Shown: positions 1-6,900, counted from the stretch's first letter. The stretch: DNA of 8,840 nt from an uncultured Treponema sp. (GCA_946538875.1 CAMNHD010000045.1:1-8840), one strand, 5' to 3'. The notes: a model not told the origin generated them from the letters alone. A program made the numbers and translations.

Positions 1-1
1 T

Positions 2-337
2 TATTCCGTTTCTCAGAAATCACCTCATCTTGATGCTGCGCTTGATTTTTATAAATTCATATTTAAACCGGAAAATCTTTCCGCATTGGGAATAGAATAC
101 TCTGTGGGACTTTCCGCCCAGTACGAATCAGCATTTATCACGGGTAAGGAAAATATTCTGCTTGGGCAATTGATTGAGATTGTAGAAAAAGCAGATAGTA
201 TTTCCGGTTATCCGTTCAATGATATGGGGACTGCAAATTTCAAGCAGACAGTTGAAAGTAATATTCAGCGACTTATGACGGGTGACTTTTCTGTGGATGA
301 TTTTCTTGTCCTGCTGCACGAAGCATGCATTCAGTAG
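2..337 (+). CDS. ABC-type solute (probably sugar) binding protein, C-terminal fragment
   Basis: This is the 3' end of a gene that starts before the window; 111 residues and the TAG stop (335-337) are visible. The reading frame is open from base 2, so the TTG at 86 is an internal leucine and not a start. The visible part has the look of the C-terminal helical lobe of family 1 extracellular solute-binding proteins: a helix like SPHLDAALDFYKFIF, a stretch describing residues left free for a ligand (SALGIEYSVGLSAQ), and a final amphipathic run of the form FKQTVESNIQRLMTGDFSVDDFL, which matches the usual 'lYTGEITPEEFA' ending of these proteins. Such proteins bind a sugar outside the inner membrane and deliver it to an ABC permease or to a sensor. 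The gene ends 9 nt before the histidine kinase start, and its stop codon overlaps the kinase's AGGAGG, so the two are cotranscribed. The substrate cannot be told, and the assignment rests on the C-terminus only. Confidence 0.62.
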   Translation, partial: YSVSQKSPHLDAALDFYKFIFKPENLSALGIEYSVGLSAQYESAFITGKENILLGQLIEIVEKADSISGYPFNDMGTANFKQTVESNIQRLMTGDFSVDDFLVLLHEACIQ

Positions 338-346
338 GAGGAAAAC

Positions 347-2149
347 ATGTGTAAAAAGAAAAAGCGGTACAAGCTGAGACAGAAATTCTTTAATTATGGA
401 TTTACGGTTTTTGTACCGGTGTTCATAGTGGCGTCTGTTTTTTTTGCAGTGTTCACAATAAAACGTAAATTTGATGATGAACTCAAAACAGAAAACTTTT
501 CAGTCCGCAGTGTCAGCGTCAGTATAAAGCTGCTTCAGGATGAAATAAAGAAACTGTCCACCTATGTCTGCATCAACAGTGATATAAAGAAAATTGTATC
601 TTCCAAAAATGTGGAAGAAATGAATGCGAATCCAAGAGTATGGTATGATGATGCCCCTCTGGAAGCCATTCAAAATCTCATTGCATTGAATGGTGACATC
701 AAGACTTTTTCCCTCTATCCGGAAAACGGAGTAAAGCCTTACCTTAGAGGTATGGATGGCAGTATGAGTCATCCTACCATAGCGAGAATCCGTACAACAA
801 AGGCATACAGTCTGACGCAGAAAAGTGACAGTCACATGATCTGGAGTTTTGTGCCCAAGAATACACGCGGTACTTATGAGGTTAACCGCGAAGATAAGGT
901 GATGCTCTACCGCGAAATGGTGGATATCCGCAACAATGCGCCGCTTTGTTTCCTGGCAATAGGAATAAATGTGGAGACATTCGAGCGCATTTGCCATAAT
1001 GTGATTCAGGACAGTTCTCAAAAAATACTTGTATTCAATTCTTTGTTTGAGGAGCTGTGCGACATCGGTAAGACTGACACGGAATTGAAAGTCCAGATTC
1101 AGCGTATGCTGTTGAGAATGCAGAGGGAAACTCTCGACTCTCTCCAGTTCTGGTACCGTGGCAATATGGTATCATGCTGCAAGTTGGAAAGGGATAGTAG
1201 TGTTGTCTGTAAAATAACTCCTCTTAATCATTGGAAGAGTTTTATAGTCAGCAATGTCATCATGTTCCTGGTGCTCACGGGTGGAAGCCTAATCGGTCTT
1301 TATCTTCTTCTGAGAATTATGTCCCGCTACGTGACCAAACCGATGCTTGAACTGTCGGCGGCGATAAAAAAAGTTTCCGATGGAGACCTTGCGCAGCAGA
1401 TTCAGGTGAACGGTAATGACGAACTTGCGCAGGTGGCACAGGCGTTCAACAAAATGCTCCGTGACCTTGATTCTCTTATCAACGAGAACTATGTGATAAG
1501 GCTTAAAGAAAAGGAAAATGAGATAGCATGTCTTCAGGCGCAGATAAATCCTCACTTTTTGTATAACACCTTGAATTCTCTTTACTGGCAGGCAATTGGT
1601 TGTGGAAATGAGTACCTTGGCGACAACATACTCACTCTTTCCAAACTATTTCAGCTTGTGCTGAACCAGGGAAACCGGGAAGTTCCTGTGGAAAAGGAGT
1701 TTGAGCTTATCGGGTATTACCTTGAGATTCAGAAAATGCGTTTTAATCATCGGCTTGAATATTCAATAGAACTTGATGACGGGATAAAGAATCAGATGCT
1801 TCCCAAACTTATTCTGCAGCCCTTTGTGGAGAATTCAATTGTGCACGGCTTTGCAAGTAAGGCCGGAGAGTGTAACCTTAGTCTCAGGGGAAGAAAATCT
1901 GGGAATCTGATGGAGTTCAGGATTACCGACACAGGAATCGGAATGACTGAGGAACAGATAGACAATCTTTTGCATGGAACCAAAAAACGCCGGGGAGACG
2001 GTATAGGAAGTTTTGCAATAAAAAATATCATTGAGTTGCTGGACCTACGGTACAAGGATTCATACCGCTTTGAGATAATGAGCCAGGTTGGGATGGGAAC
2101 GGATATCCGCATCTGTATCCCAATCCAAGGAGAAAATGAAAATGTCTAG
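347..2149 (+). CDS. YesM/LytS-type sensor histidine kinase
   Basis: This 600-residue membrane histidine kinase phosphorylates itself in response to an extracytoplasmic signal and passes the phosphate to the response regulator that overlaps its 3' end. A Lys-rich N-terminus leads into membrane segment 1 (about 17-38). An extracytoplasmic sensor follows (about 40-295), then membrane segment 2 (about 299-323) and a HAMP domain (about 324-376, with TKPMLEL and the DGDL motif). A coiled-coil linker then precedes the His_kinase domain, whose phospho-acceptor is H403 in QINPHFLYNTLNSLYW. The ATPase domain shows the N box around N496 (LQPFVENSIVHGF), the G1 box D528-TGIGM and a later GDGIG glycine loop near 550-554. 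This is the signature of the YesM/LytS class (His_kinase PF06580 plus HATPase_c), usually paired with YesN-type regulators controlling polysaccharide use. The start is ATG 347, with AGGAGG at 336-341 five bases upstream. Length and domain order are normal for the family. The ligand is unknown; the adjacent solute-binding protein suggests a sugar. Confidence 0.95.
   Translation: MCKKKKRYKLRQKFFNYGFTVFVPVFIVASVFFAVFTIKRKFDDELKTENFSVRSVSVSIKLLQDEIKKLSTYVCINSDIKKIVSSKNVEEMNANPRVWYDDAPLEAIQNLIALNGDIKTFSLYPENGVKPYLRGMDGSMSHPTIARIRTTKAYSLTQKSDSHMIWSFVPKNTRGTYEVNREDKVMLYREMVDIRNNAPLCFLAIGINVETFERICHNVIQDSSQKILVFNSLFEELCDIGKTDTELKVQIQRMLLRMQRETLDSLQFWYRGNMVSCCKLERDSSVVCKITPLNHWKSFIVSNVIMFLVLTGGSLIGLYLLLRIMSRYVTKPMLELSAAIKKVSDGDLAQQIQVNGNDELAQVAQAFNKMLRDLDSLINENYVIRLKEKENEIACLQAQINPHFLYNTLNSLYWQAIGCGNEYLGDNILTLSKLFQLVLNQGNREVPVEKEFELIGYYLEIQKMRFNHRLEYSIELDDGIKNQMLPKLILQPFVENSIVHGFASKAGECNLSLRGRKSGNLMEFRITDTGIGMTEEQIDNLLHGTKKRRGDGIGSFAIKNIIELLDLRYKDSYRFEIMSQVGMGTDIRICIPIQGENENV
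2127..2132 (+). promoter_or_regulatory. Ribosome binding site that sets the response regulator start
   Basis: AAGGAG lies inside the last codons of the kinase gene. It sits 9 bases before ATG 2142 but only 3 bases before the in-frame ATG at 2136, so the later ATG is the better start. This gives a protein beginning MSRNLLIADDE, with the receiver domain starting straight away. Confidence 0.7.
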
Positions 2150-2909
2150 AAATTTGTTGATTGCCGATGACGAGGATTTTGTCCGCGAAGGATTGAGCCG
2201 TTATATAAAGACTCATTGTCCTGATTTTGAACAAGTGTACCAGGCGAGTGATGGCGGTGAGGCTTTGGAGATGGCACTGAAGTATGAGCCGTGCATGATT
2301 CTGCTGGACGTGCAGATGCCAGTTCTTACTGGAATTGATGTTATGAGGCAGCTTAAGCAGAGCTCTCTGGATCCAATTGTACTCATACTAAGCGGCTTTG
2401 ATGAATTTAAATTTGCGCAGCAGGCAATGCACTACGGTGCACGTGATTATCTTATCAAGCCGGTCAAGGCTCAGGAACTTGTGGACCGAATTAATGAACT
2501 GCTTGGAAGCCAGATTCTGGTTGAGAAAAAACGAGATCATGGCGAACCGTCCATAATTAGACAGTCGGTTGCTTATATAGACGATCATTTTTCCGAAGAG
2601 ATTTCGCTTTCGATTGTGGCCGAGAAACTTGGTCTTTCAGCAAGTTATCTTTCTTCAAAGTTTTCACAGGAGATGGGAATCAATTTTGTTGATTATGTGA
2701 ACAACGTCCGTGTAAAGCATGCCTGTGACTATCTTCGCAGAGGATATTATAAAGTATATGAAGTTTCTGAAAAGGTGGGATTCCACGATACAAAGTATTT
2801 TGCAAAACTGTTCAAGAAGACTAAGGGGATGAGTCCAAAGGAGTATATGCTTTCTTCTGGAGAAGACAAATCCAAGGATGTTATCTTTGACAAAAGCAAT
2901 GAAGGTTAA
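2142..2909 (+). CDS. YesN-type response regulator (receiver + AraC-family DNA-binding domain)
   Basis: This 255-residue cytoplasmic response regulator is the partner of the overlapping histidine kinase. The receiver domain (about 3-122) has the acidic pair D9/D10, the phospho-acceptor D56 in ILLDVQMP, the switch serine S84 and the conserved lysine K106 in YLIKPV. After a short linker, an AraC/XylS-type double helix-turn-helix occupies about 139-237. Helix pair one is around LSIVAEKLGLSASYLSSKF and pair two is around YEVSEKVGFHDTKYFAKLFKK, followed by the hallmark GMSPKEY. YesN-type regulators activate genes for uptake and breakdown of carbohydrates. This is a short form: many YesN proteins carry an additional region between the two domains, which is missing here. 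The gene overlaps the kinase stop by 8 nt, indicating translational coupling. The most likely target is the large glycosidase gene 214 nt downstream; that is inference from position. An upstream TTG at 2088 is in frame but lies inside the kinase gene without a good ribosome site. Confidence 0.94.
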   Translation: MSRNLLIADDEDFVREGLSRYIKTHCPDFEQVYQASDGGEALEMALKYEPCMILLDVQMPVLTGIDVMRQLKQSSLDPIVLILSGFDEFKFAQQAMHYGARDYLIKPVKAQELVDRINELLGSQILVEKKRDHGEPSIIRQSVAYIDDHFSEEISLSIVAEKLGLSASYLSSKFSQEMGINFVDYVNNVRVKHACDYLRRGYYKVYEVSEKVGFHDTKYFAKLFKKTKGMSPKEYMLSSGEDKSKDVIFDKSNEG

Positions 2910-2917
2910 AAACTTTA

Positions 2918-2953
2918 CACCTTTTATAAAAATAAGTGGCTTTTTTTTAGGTG
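2918..2953 (+). terminator. AT-rich inverted repeat with a U8 tract, possible weak terminator
   Basis: Nine bases after the response regulator stop, AAAAATAAG (2928-2936) can pair across a TGG loop with C2940 plus the eight T's 2941-2948 (one T-T mismatch). An outer arm CACCT (2918-2922) pairs with AGGTG (2949-2953) across a 5-nt bulge. The U run is in the stem itself and not after it, so this is not a textbook rho-independent terminator. It might still slow or partly end transcription between the signalling operon and the glycosidase gene. Confidence 0.3.
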
Positions 2954-3079
2954 ATTCTTCATTTACCATAAAATTGAAGGGCTGTTCAGGAAGCCCTGTA
3001 GAGCTTATTATCCGGTGTGCAATCCGCAGCTTCGCATACCTGTCGTAACTTCTTCAGGCATCCTGACGGTTCTTTTTTT
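2954..3079 (+). other. Structured 5' leader of the glycosidase gene
   Basis: This non-coding stretch holds three local stem-loops. Stem 1 is AGGGCT (2978-2983) with AGCCCT (2992-2997), 6 bp and an 8-nt loop. Stem 2 is GGTGTGC (3014-3020) with GCATACC (3034-3040), 7 bp including one G-U pair, and a 13-nt loop. Stem 3 is TCAGG (3054-3058) with CCTGA (3062-3066) around a 3-nt loop, followed by a U-rich run ending in seven T's (3073-3079). A TAAAAT at 2969-2974 could be a -10 element, but I see no convincing -35, so the transcription start is not fixed. The leader resembles no riboswitch class that I recognise. It may be an attenuation or mRNA stability element, or just intergenic sequence. Confidence 0.35.
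3054..3079 (+). terminator. Small hairpin plus U-tract in the leader, possible attenuator
   Basis: TCAGG-CAT-CCTGA makes a short 5-bp hairpin. It is followed after 6 bases by seven consecutive T's ending one base before the first GGAA of the repeat block upstream of the glycosidase gene. The stem is short for an efficient terminator and the U run is offset, so it is a candidate attenuator only. If active, it would end the transcript about 45 nt before the glycosidase start codon. Confidence 0.3.
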
Positions 3080-3120
3080 GGAATGAGTGTTCCAAAGGAA
3101 TTAACGTTCCATAGGAGGAA
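3080..3120 (+). repeat. Alternating GGAA/TTCC dyads running into the ribosome binding site
   Basis: Two 15-nt copies, GGAATGAGTGTTCCA (3080-3094) and GGAATTAACGTTCCA (3097-3111), match at 12 of 15 positions and repeat with a 17-nt period. Each is itself an inverted repeat GGAA-N6-TTCC. The middle TTCCAAAGGAA (3090-3100) can form an alternative stem, and the last TTCC (3107-3110) can pair instead with GGAA 3117-3120, whose first two bases are the end of the AGGAGG (3113-3118). It could be a double operator at DNA level or a set of mutually exclusive hairpins at RNA level. Four-bp stems are weak, so chance is not excluded. Confidence 0.35.
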
Positions 3121-3123
3121 AAA

Positions 3124-6100
3124 ATGAAGAAGATTCTTTTGACTATTCTTGCGCTTTTATTAACTTCGTCTATGTTTGCGAAAGTAACTGTACAGCAGGA
3201 TGAAAAGGGATGGCGACTTTTCGACGGAAATAAAGAGGTCGAAGTAAAAGGTATTACCTGGTCAAACAATCCAATCGGCGAAAACTACAATTACAGTCTT
3301 TGGAATCATGATGATGAGTTCATTCAGCGTATGATTGATTATGATATGCCTATGCTCAAGGCTATGGGTGTAAATGCGATTCGTTGCTTTAATGATGTTC
3401 CTCCAAAGTGGATTGAATATATTTATGAAAATTACGGAATCTATACTATAATCAACAATCTGATGGGACGCTACGGTGTTACCGTAAAGGGCAAGTGGTA
3501 TCCGCGGACTGATTATTCTGATCCTGAAACAAGAAAAGTTCTTTTTGATTCTGCATGTGATACTGCGCGTAAGTACAAAGAAACACGTGGTGTTCTTATG
3601 TATATGATGGGAAACGAAAGCAACTACGGTCTAGAGTGGAGCGGAAGTGATATTGAGAACCTTCCTGTCGGGGAACGCCATAAGGCAAAGGCTGTATATC
3701 TTTACACAATGTTCAATGAAGCAATCAGGCTTTCCAAGGAGATAGACGGCGAGCGTCCTTATGGAATTGTTAATGGCGATACACAGTACATTGATTTGAT
3801 TGCAGAGCTTTGTCCCGAGATGGATATCTTTGGAAGCAATGTTTACCGCGGATGGAAATTTTATGATTCCCTGTATCTTGATGTAAAGGAAAAATTGAAC
3901 AGACCAATTGTGATTACTGAATGCGGAGCGGATGCTTTCAATTCGCTTACTGGAAAGGAAGACCAGTGGGCTCAGCTTCAGTACTATAAAACACAGTGGC
4001 AGGAAGTTTTTGAACAGTCTTACGGCAAGGGAAATGCCGGCAACATTTTGGGCTGCTTTGTTTTTGAATGGGTTGACGAATGGTGGAAGTACCTCCAGTA
4101 TGCAGAACTTACTACTCACAATACAAATGCATCATGGGCTAACGGCGGCTATTCACTTGATTACAAGGATGGTGCCAACAACATGAGTGAGGAATGGTTC
4201 GGAATCTGCGCGCAGAGCAAGGAGATGGTCAATGGAATCAACAGACGTGTCCCGCGTGCAGTCTACTACTTCCTTCAGGATATATGGCAGATGTCCATGT
4301 ACAATTCCACAAACGAGGAGATTGCGCAGAAGTTTACCACTCTGCAGGAGTCGATCTATCTGGCAAAGGGAAACGACCAGAGCGTAAAGAGTTCACTCAA
4401 TGAATTCAATATGGTGAAGATTGATTCAATCCAGACAAATGTTGCTGCAACTGTTCCTGTCCATGTGAACGGAGTGATTGATGCGTTCAAGAATGGAACT
4501 TCTTATAAGGAAGCTTTTGTTTACCGCAACAACAGTTCCGCTACAAATGTGGAGAGTCAGACCGTAAAGCCGACTGTGGCGGCAGAGACTTCAATCGGTA
4601 TTAGATTCAATCCCTTTGAAAACTTGAACGGTTCAACAGTAATCAAGGGCTGGACAGGAGAACCGATTTCACATCTGCGTGATCCTTATGCATGTTATTA
4701 TGAAAGCTATGAAAAGAAGTCTGCTGCGGAGGGAACTACAGACAGTGCTGCAGACCATAAGAAATTCTTTGACGTGTATTCAGCCGACCTGAATTATTAT
4801 GGTAAGTATTTCCAGCTTACAGGATTCTATCATACTGGTCACGGAAGCTATGCAGGAACAGGAGATGTGTTCAACATTTCCCGCGAAGCATATGACATAA
4901 TCGGTTACGACACCTATGGTTCAAAGGCTCCAATCGGTCTGGAACTGAGTGCATGGGGTGTGTTGAATGGTCTTAGAATTATCGGCGGTCCTGAACTGTG
5001 GGGCGGTGCAGTTCCGATGATTATCGCAAACTACTACAGGCAGTTCCCGTCCACCGGTTTGAACAAGCCGTCCTTCGCAGTTGCGGCGACAGCTTCCGAA
5101 GCATTCGGCCAGAAGCAGCTTCCTGAAGCCGATCCGTTCAATACATATGGTAACGGAACAAAGGCATCCGTTTACGGTGAAATGAACTGGGCTGACTTTA
5201 TGAATGCAAAGCTCGGACTTCTTTTTGCAGGAAACGAAAAGCTCGGTGCTTCTTATACAGCTGCCGATGGCAGTACAGGACAAATCGGTTATGCAGATAC
5301 GCTTGGTGCCTACCTGCAGCTTGGTACAAGAATTATTCCTTACACCTTCCTTTATGTTGACAGCATCTACCGTGGACTTGTTGCGGAAACAAATCCCGAG
5401 GACATTTACGGCGGATTCTTTACAGGCGACAGCGGTTCAGGAAACCGTCTGGAGTTCAAGGTTGGAGCGGACGCTGGAGTGGGACCGTTCTCCATCAAGC
5501 CTGTATTCCGTTATCGTATGCCACTGCAGGGCCCAACTGCCGCAGGAAGAAATTTGATTGAAGGTTCACCGTTTGCTGTAGGTCTTGCAAACCGCCAGTG
5601 CATGGAGATGGAAATCATCTTTACTTATGACCCTGACGGAGGCACATGGTTCTGGGACTGGAACAATGACGAGACTGAAAACGCCCGCCTGGCATGTTCT
5701 CTGGGTGCACATTACGTATTTATGACTGGGGCAACAGACCTTCTTGTCTACAAGGATTCAGGCTGGGCAGAAAAGAAAAGGAGTAACGGTGTGAATCAGG
5801 TGTACCAGAAGTGGACTGCCGCCGCAGGTCTTGGCCAGGAGTCTAATATCTGGGAAGTTTCTGCCCGTGTGGTTTCCAATCCGATTCTTGGATGGAAGCT
5901 TATCGGTACAGCGTCACTTGGTCATACAAATGCCCTTACCGGTTGGTATGCAGCCGGCCGCGAATACAACACCTGGTTCAACATGGGACTTGCCACACGC
6001 TACAAGCACCTGATTGCAAGCACAGACTTTACAATCAACGGCTGCGGTCCTGAGTCATGGTGGAGAAACTTTAACCTGACCTTCCCGCTGCAGTACAGTA

Positions 6101-6297
6101 TTGACGTGGCTTATGGCTTTGGCAAGAATCCACCGTCTTTCCTGGATTCGCTTAACCGTGTGGGACTTCGTATTGTTGGAAGAACCTTTGACGCAGATAG
6201 CGCCGATGCCTACAATGCACTGCCTGCTTCTGTGACAGACCTTTCCGGTCAGCACTACATGGAAGTTTCACTCTATGCAAACATCGGTCTGAAATAA
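3124..6297 (+). CDS. Secreted GH2-like (clan GH-A) glycosidase fused to a predicted outer-membrane beta-barrel
   Basis: This 1057-residue exported protein probably hydrolyses a polysaccharide or oligosaccharide outside the inner membrane. Start ATG 3124 has AGGAGG five bases upstream. A signal peptide covers residues 1-19 (MKKILLTILALLLTSSMFA, cleavage before KVTV). Residues about 30-390 form a TIM-barrel glycosidase domain. It opens like the GH2 C-terminal domain (FDGNKEVEVKGITW), has MGVNAIRCFND, the acid/base E165 in MMGNESNYG, the nucleophile E266 in IVITECGAD, and a barrel-closing aromatic strand FEWVDEWWK (314-322). The usual GH2 N-terminal jelly-roll and Ig-like domains are absent. A linker follows (about 400-545). 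Residues about 546-1057 are rich in Gly, Tyr and Trp with alternating hydrophobic patterning (for example PIGLELSAWGVL, PFSIKPVFRYRM, HYMEVSLYANIGLK at the very C-terminus), as in outer-membrane barrels. I do not recognise this part as a named family; a stack of carbohydrate-binding beta-sandwiches is the main alternative. It lies downstream of the YesM/YesN pair, which probably controls it. The substrate is unknown. Confidence 0.85.
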   Translation: MKKILLTILALLLTSSMFAKVTVQQDEKGWRLFDGNKEVEVKGITWSNNPIGENYNYSLWNHDDEFIQRMIDYDMPMLKAMGVNAIRCFNDVPPKWIEYIYENYGIYTIINNLMGRYGVTVKGKWYPRTDYSDPETRKVLFDSACDTARKYKETRGVLMYMMGNESNYGLEWSGSDIENLPVGERHKAKAVYLYTMFNEAIRLSKEIDGERPYGIVNGDTQYIDLIAELCPEMDIFGSNVYRGWKFYDSLYLDVKEKLNRPIVITECGADAFNSLTGKEDQWAQLQYYKTQWQEVFEQSYGKGNAGNILGCFVFEWVDEWWKYLQYAELTTHNTNASWANGGYSLDYKDGANNMSEEWFGICAQSKEMVNGINRRVPRAVYYFLQDIWQMSMYNSTNEEIAQKFTTLQESIYLAKGNDQSVKSSLNEFNMVKIDSIQTNVAATVPVHVNGVIDAFKNGTSYKEAFVYRNNSSATNVESQTVKPTVAAETSIGIRFNPFENLNGSTVIKGWTGEPISHLRDPYACYYESYEKKSAAEGTTDSAADHKKFFDVYSADLNYYGKYFQLTGFYHTGHGSYAGTGDVFNISREAYDIIGYDTYGSKAPIGLELSAWGVLNGLRIIGGPELWGGAVPMIIANYYRQFPSTGLNKPSFAVAATASEAFGQKQLPEADPFNTYGNGTKASVYGEMNWADFMNAKLGLLFAGNEKLGASYTAADGSTGQIGYADTLGAYLQLGTRIIPYTFLYVDSIYRGLVAETNPEDIYGGFFTGDSGSGNRLEFKVGADAGVGPFSIKPVFRYRMPLQGPTAAGRNLIEGSPFAVGLANRQCMEMEIIFTYDPDGGTWFWDWNNDETENARLACSLGAHYVFMTGATDLLVYKDSGWAEKKRSNGVNQVYQKWTAAAGLGQESNIWEVSARVVSNPILGWKLIGTASLGHTNALTGWYAAGREYNTWFNMGLATRYKHLIASTDFTINGCGPESWWRNFNLTFPLQYSIDVAYGFGKNPPSFLDSLNRVGLRIVGRTFDADSADAYNALPASVTDLSGQHYMEVSLYANIGLK

Positions 6298-6323
6298 TAC
6301 AGATAGCTTGAATGAAATCAGCA

Positions 6324-6363
6324 GGCACACTTCGTATCCAGGGATGTGGAGTGTGCCTTTTTT
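6324..6363 (+). terminator. Rho-independent terminator after the glycosidase gene
   Basis: A perfect 8-bp GC-rich stem, GGCACACT (6324-6331) with AGTGTGCC (6350-6357), has an 18-nt loop and is followed directly by six T's (6358-6363) and then GTTTT. It starts 26 nt after the glycosidase stop codon. On the opposite strand no U run follows the stem, so it works mainly for the + strand transcript. Confidence 0.85.
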
Positions 6364-6373
6364 GTTTTAAGCA

Positions 6374-6829
6374 TTAGTCCTTAGGAGTTTCAGGAACTTC
6401 TATTTCTTTATTGAAGTTCTTTTTTCCATAGTGACCCGTTCTGCACGGGGACTTGCGCTTCATGCCATGCATTTTCATTTTTGGATTGTTGTGGAATCCG
6501 CCCCTGTGAAACCTGGCACTGTTCCTGTTGGACCGGTCCATGCTTCTGTGCTCCCATTGTTCTGGATTTCCCTTGCTGCGGTCTTCAGAAAGCTTTTTTT
6601 CAAACGCTTCCTTGAATTCAGCTCTTTTCTTTTCCTGATAAGCGGTAATCTTATCTGCAGTTTCCTGGTTGATGATGTTTTCTTTAAGTAGTTCGTCCAC
6701 GTTTAAACCAAAGGAAGGTCTTGTCGCCTTGTTGTCAGATTCTTTGGTTTCTGCAAATGCCTGAGATCCCGCTACGGTCATGGCGGCAAAAATCATTGCG
6801 CTCAAAAATACCTTGTTCAAAGATTTCAT
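6374..6829 (-). CDS. Small secreted cationic His/Met-containing protein, CpxP-like position
   Basis: This 151-residue exported protein has no recognised enzyme domain. Start ATG at 6829-6827 is preceded by GAGGTG (6840-6835) with 5-nt spacing, and immediately gives a clean signal peptide (about 1-26, ending GSQAFA before ETKES). The frame is open further upstream, but that part lacks a ribosome site and would bury the signal peptide. Residues about 41-80 are a charged helix with an 'ELLKENIINQETADKI' element resembling the DUF2680-type motif seen in small secreted proteins. The tail (about 91-140) is strongly basic, with five His (94, 108, 113, 121, 133), several Met (97, 118, 120, 123) and one Cys (129), which could bind metal or polyanions. 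It is divergent from an OmpR-type two-component pair, as cpxP is from cpxRA in enterobacteria, so a role as periplasmic stress or metal-responsive modulator of that kinase is an inference from layout. The CpxP/Spy LTxxQ motifs are not present. Confidence 0.8.
   Translation of the reverse strand: MKSLNKVFLSAMIFAAMTVAGSQAFAETKESDNKATRPSFGLNVDELLKENIINQETADKITAYQEKKRAEFKEAFEKKLSEDRSKGNPEQWEHRSMDRSNRNSARFHRGGFHNNPKMKMHGMKRKSPCRTGHYGKKNFNKEIEVPETPKD
6393..6425 (+). terminator. Second + strand terminator inside the 3' end of the convergent gene
   Basis: GAACTTC (6394-6400) pairs perfectly with GAAGTTC (6413-6419), plus a G-U closing pair (6393/6420), around a 12-nt loop. Five more T's follow (6421-6425). 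This is a textbook intrinsic terminator reading on the + strand, although the bases also encode the last residues of the - strand secreted protein. It may be a back-up terminator protecting the convergent gene from read-through. Confidence 0.55.
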
Positions 6830-6885
6830 AATAGCACCTCGCTGTTTCCGGTCTGGCCAGATAGATTTCGTTCTCCGATGCCTTA

Positions 6886-6894
6886 AATATAATA
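6886..6894 (-). promoter_or_regulatory. Putative -10 element for the small secreted protein gene
   Basis: On the - strand the sequence reads TATTATATT. It contains TATTAT (6894-6889) and TATATT (6891-6886), each one mismatch from TATAAT, about 57 nt before the start codon. No TTGACA-like -35 is seen at the right distance; that place is taken by the 11-bp repeats. This is typical of a promoter that needs an activator. Confidence 0.45.
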
Positions 6895-6900
6895 CGCTTA

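Noticed and set aside
500..1021. - strand open frame (173 codons) opposite the YesM-type kinase
   Set aside because: It is a shadow of the kinase sensor domain, with no ribosome site and no recognisable protein features.
2088..2141. Upstream TTG (2088) or ATG (2136) as start of the YesN-type regulator
   Set aside because: TTG 2088 adds 18 residues that are out-of-frame kinase sequence. ATG 2136 is only 3 nt from AAGGAG. ATG 2142 has ideal spacing.
3631..4119. - strand open frame (162 codons) opposite the glycosidase catalytic domain
   Set aside because: The + strand carries the catalytic residues and is clearly coding; the reverse frame has no supporting features.
6888..6893. Perfect TATAAT on the + strand as promoter of the OmpR-type regulator
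   Set aside because: No -35 hexamer is found 16-18 bp upstream and the gene start is about 175 bp away. The same bases make better sense as the - strand -10 behind the repeats. Still possible.
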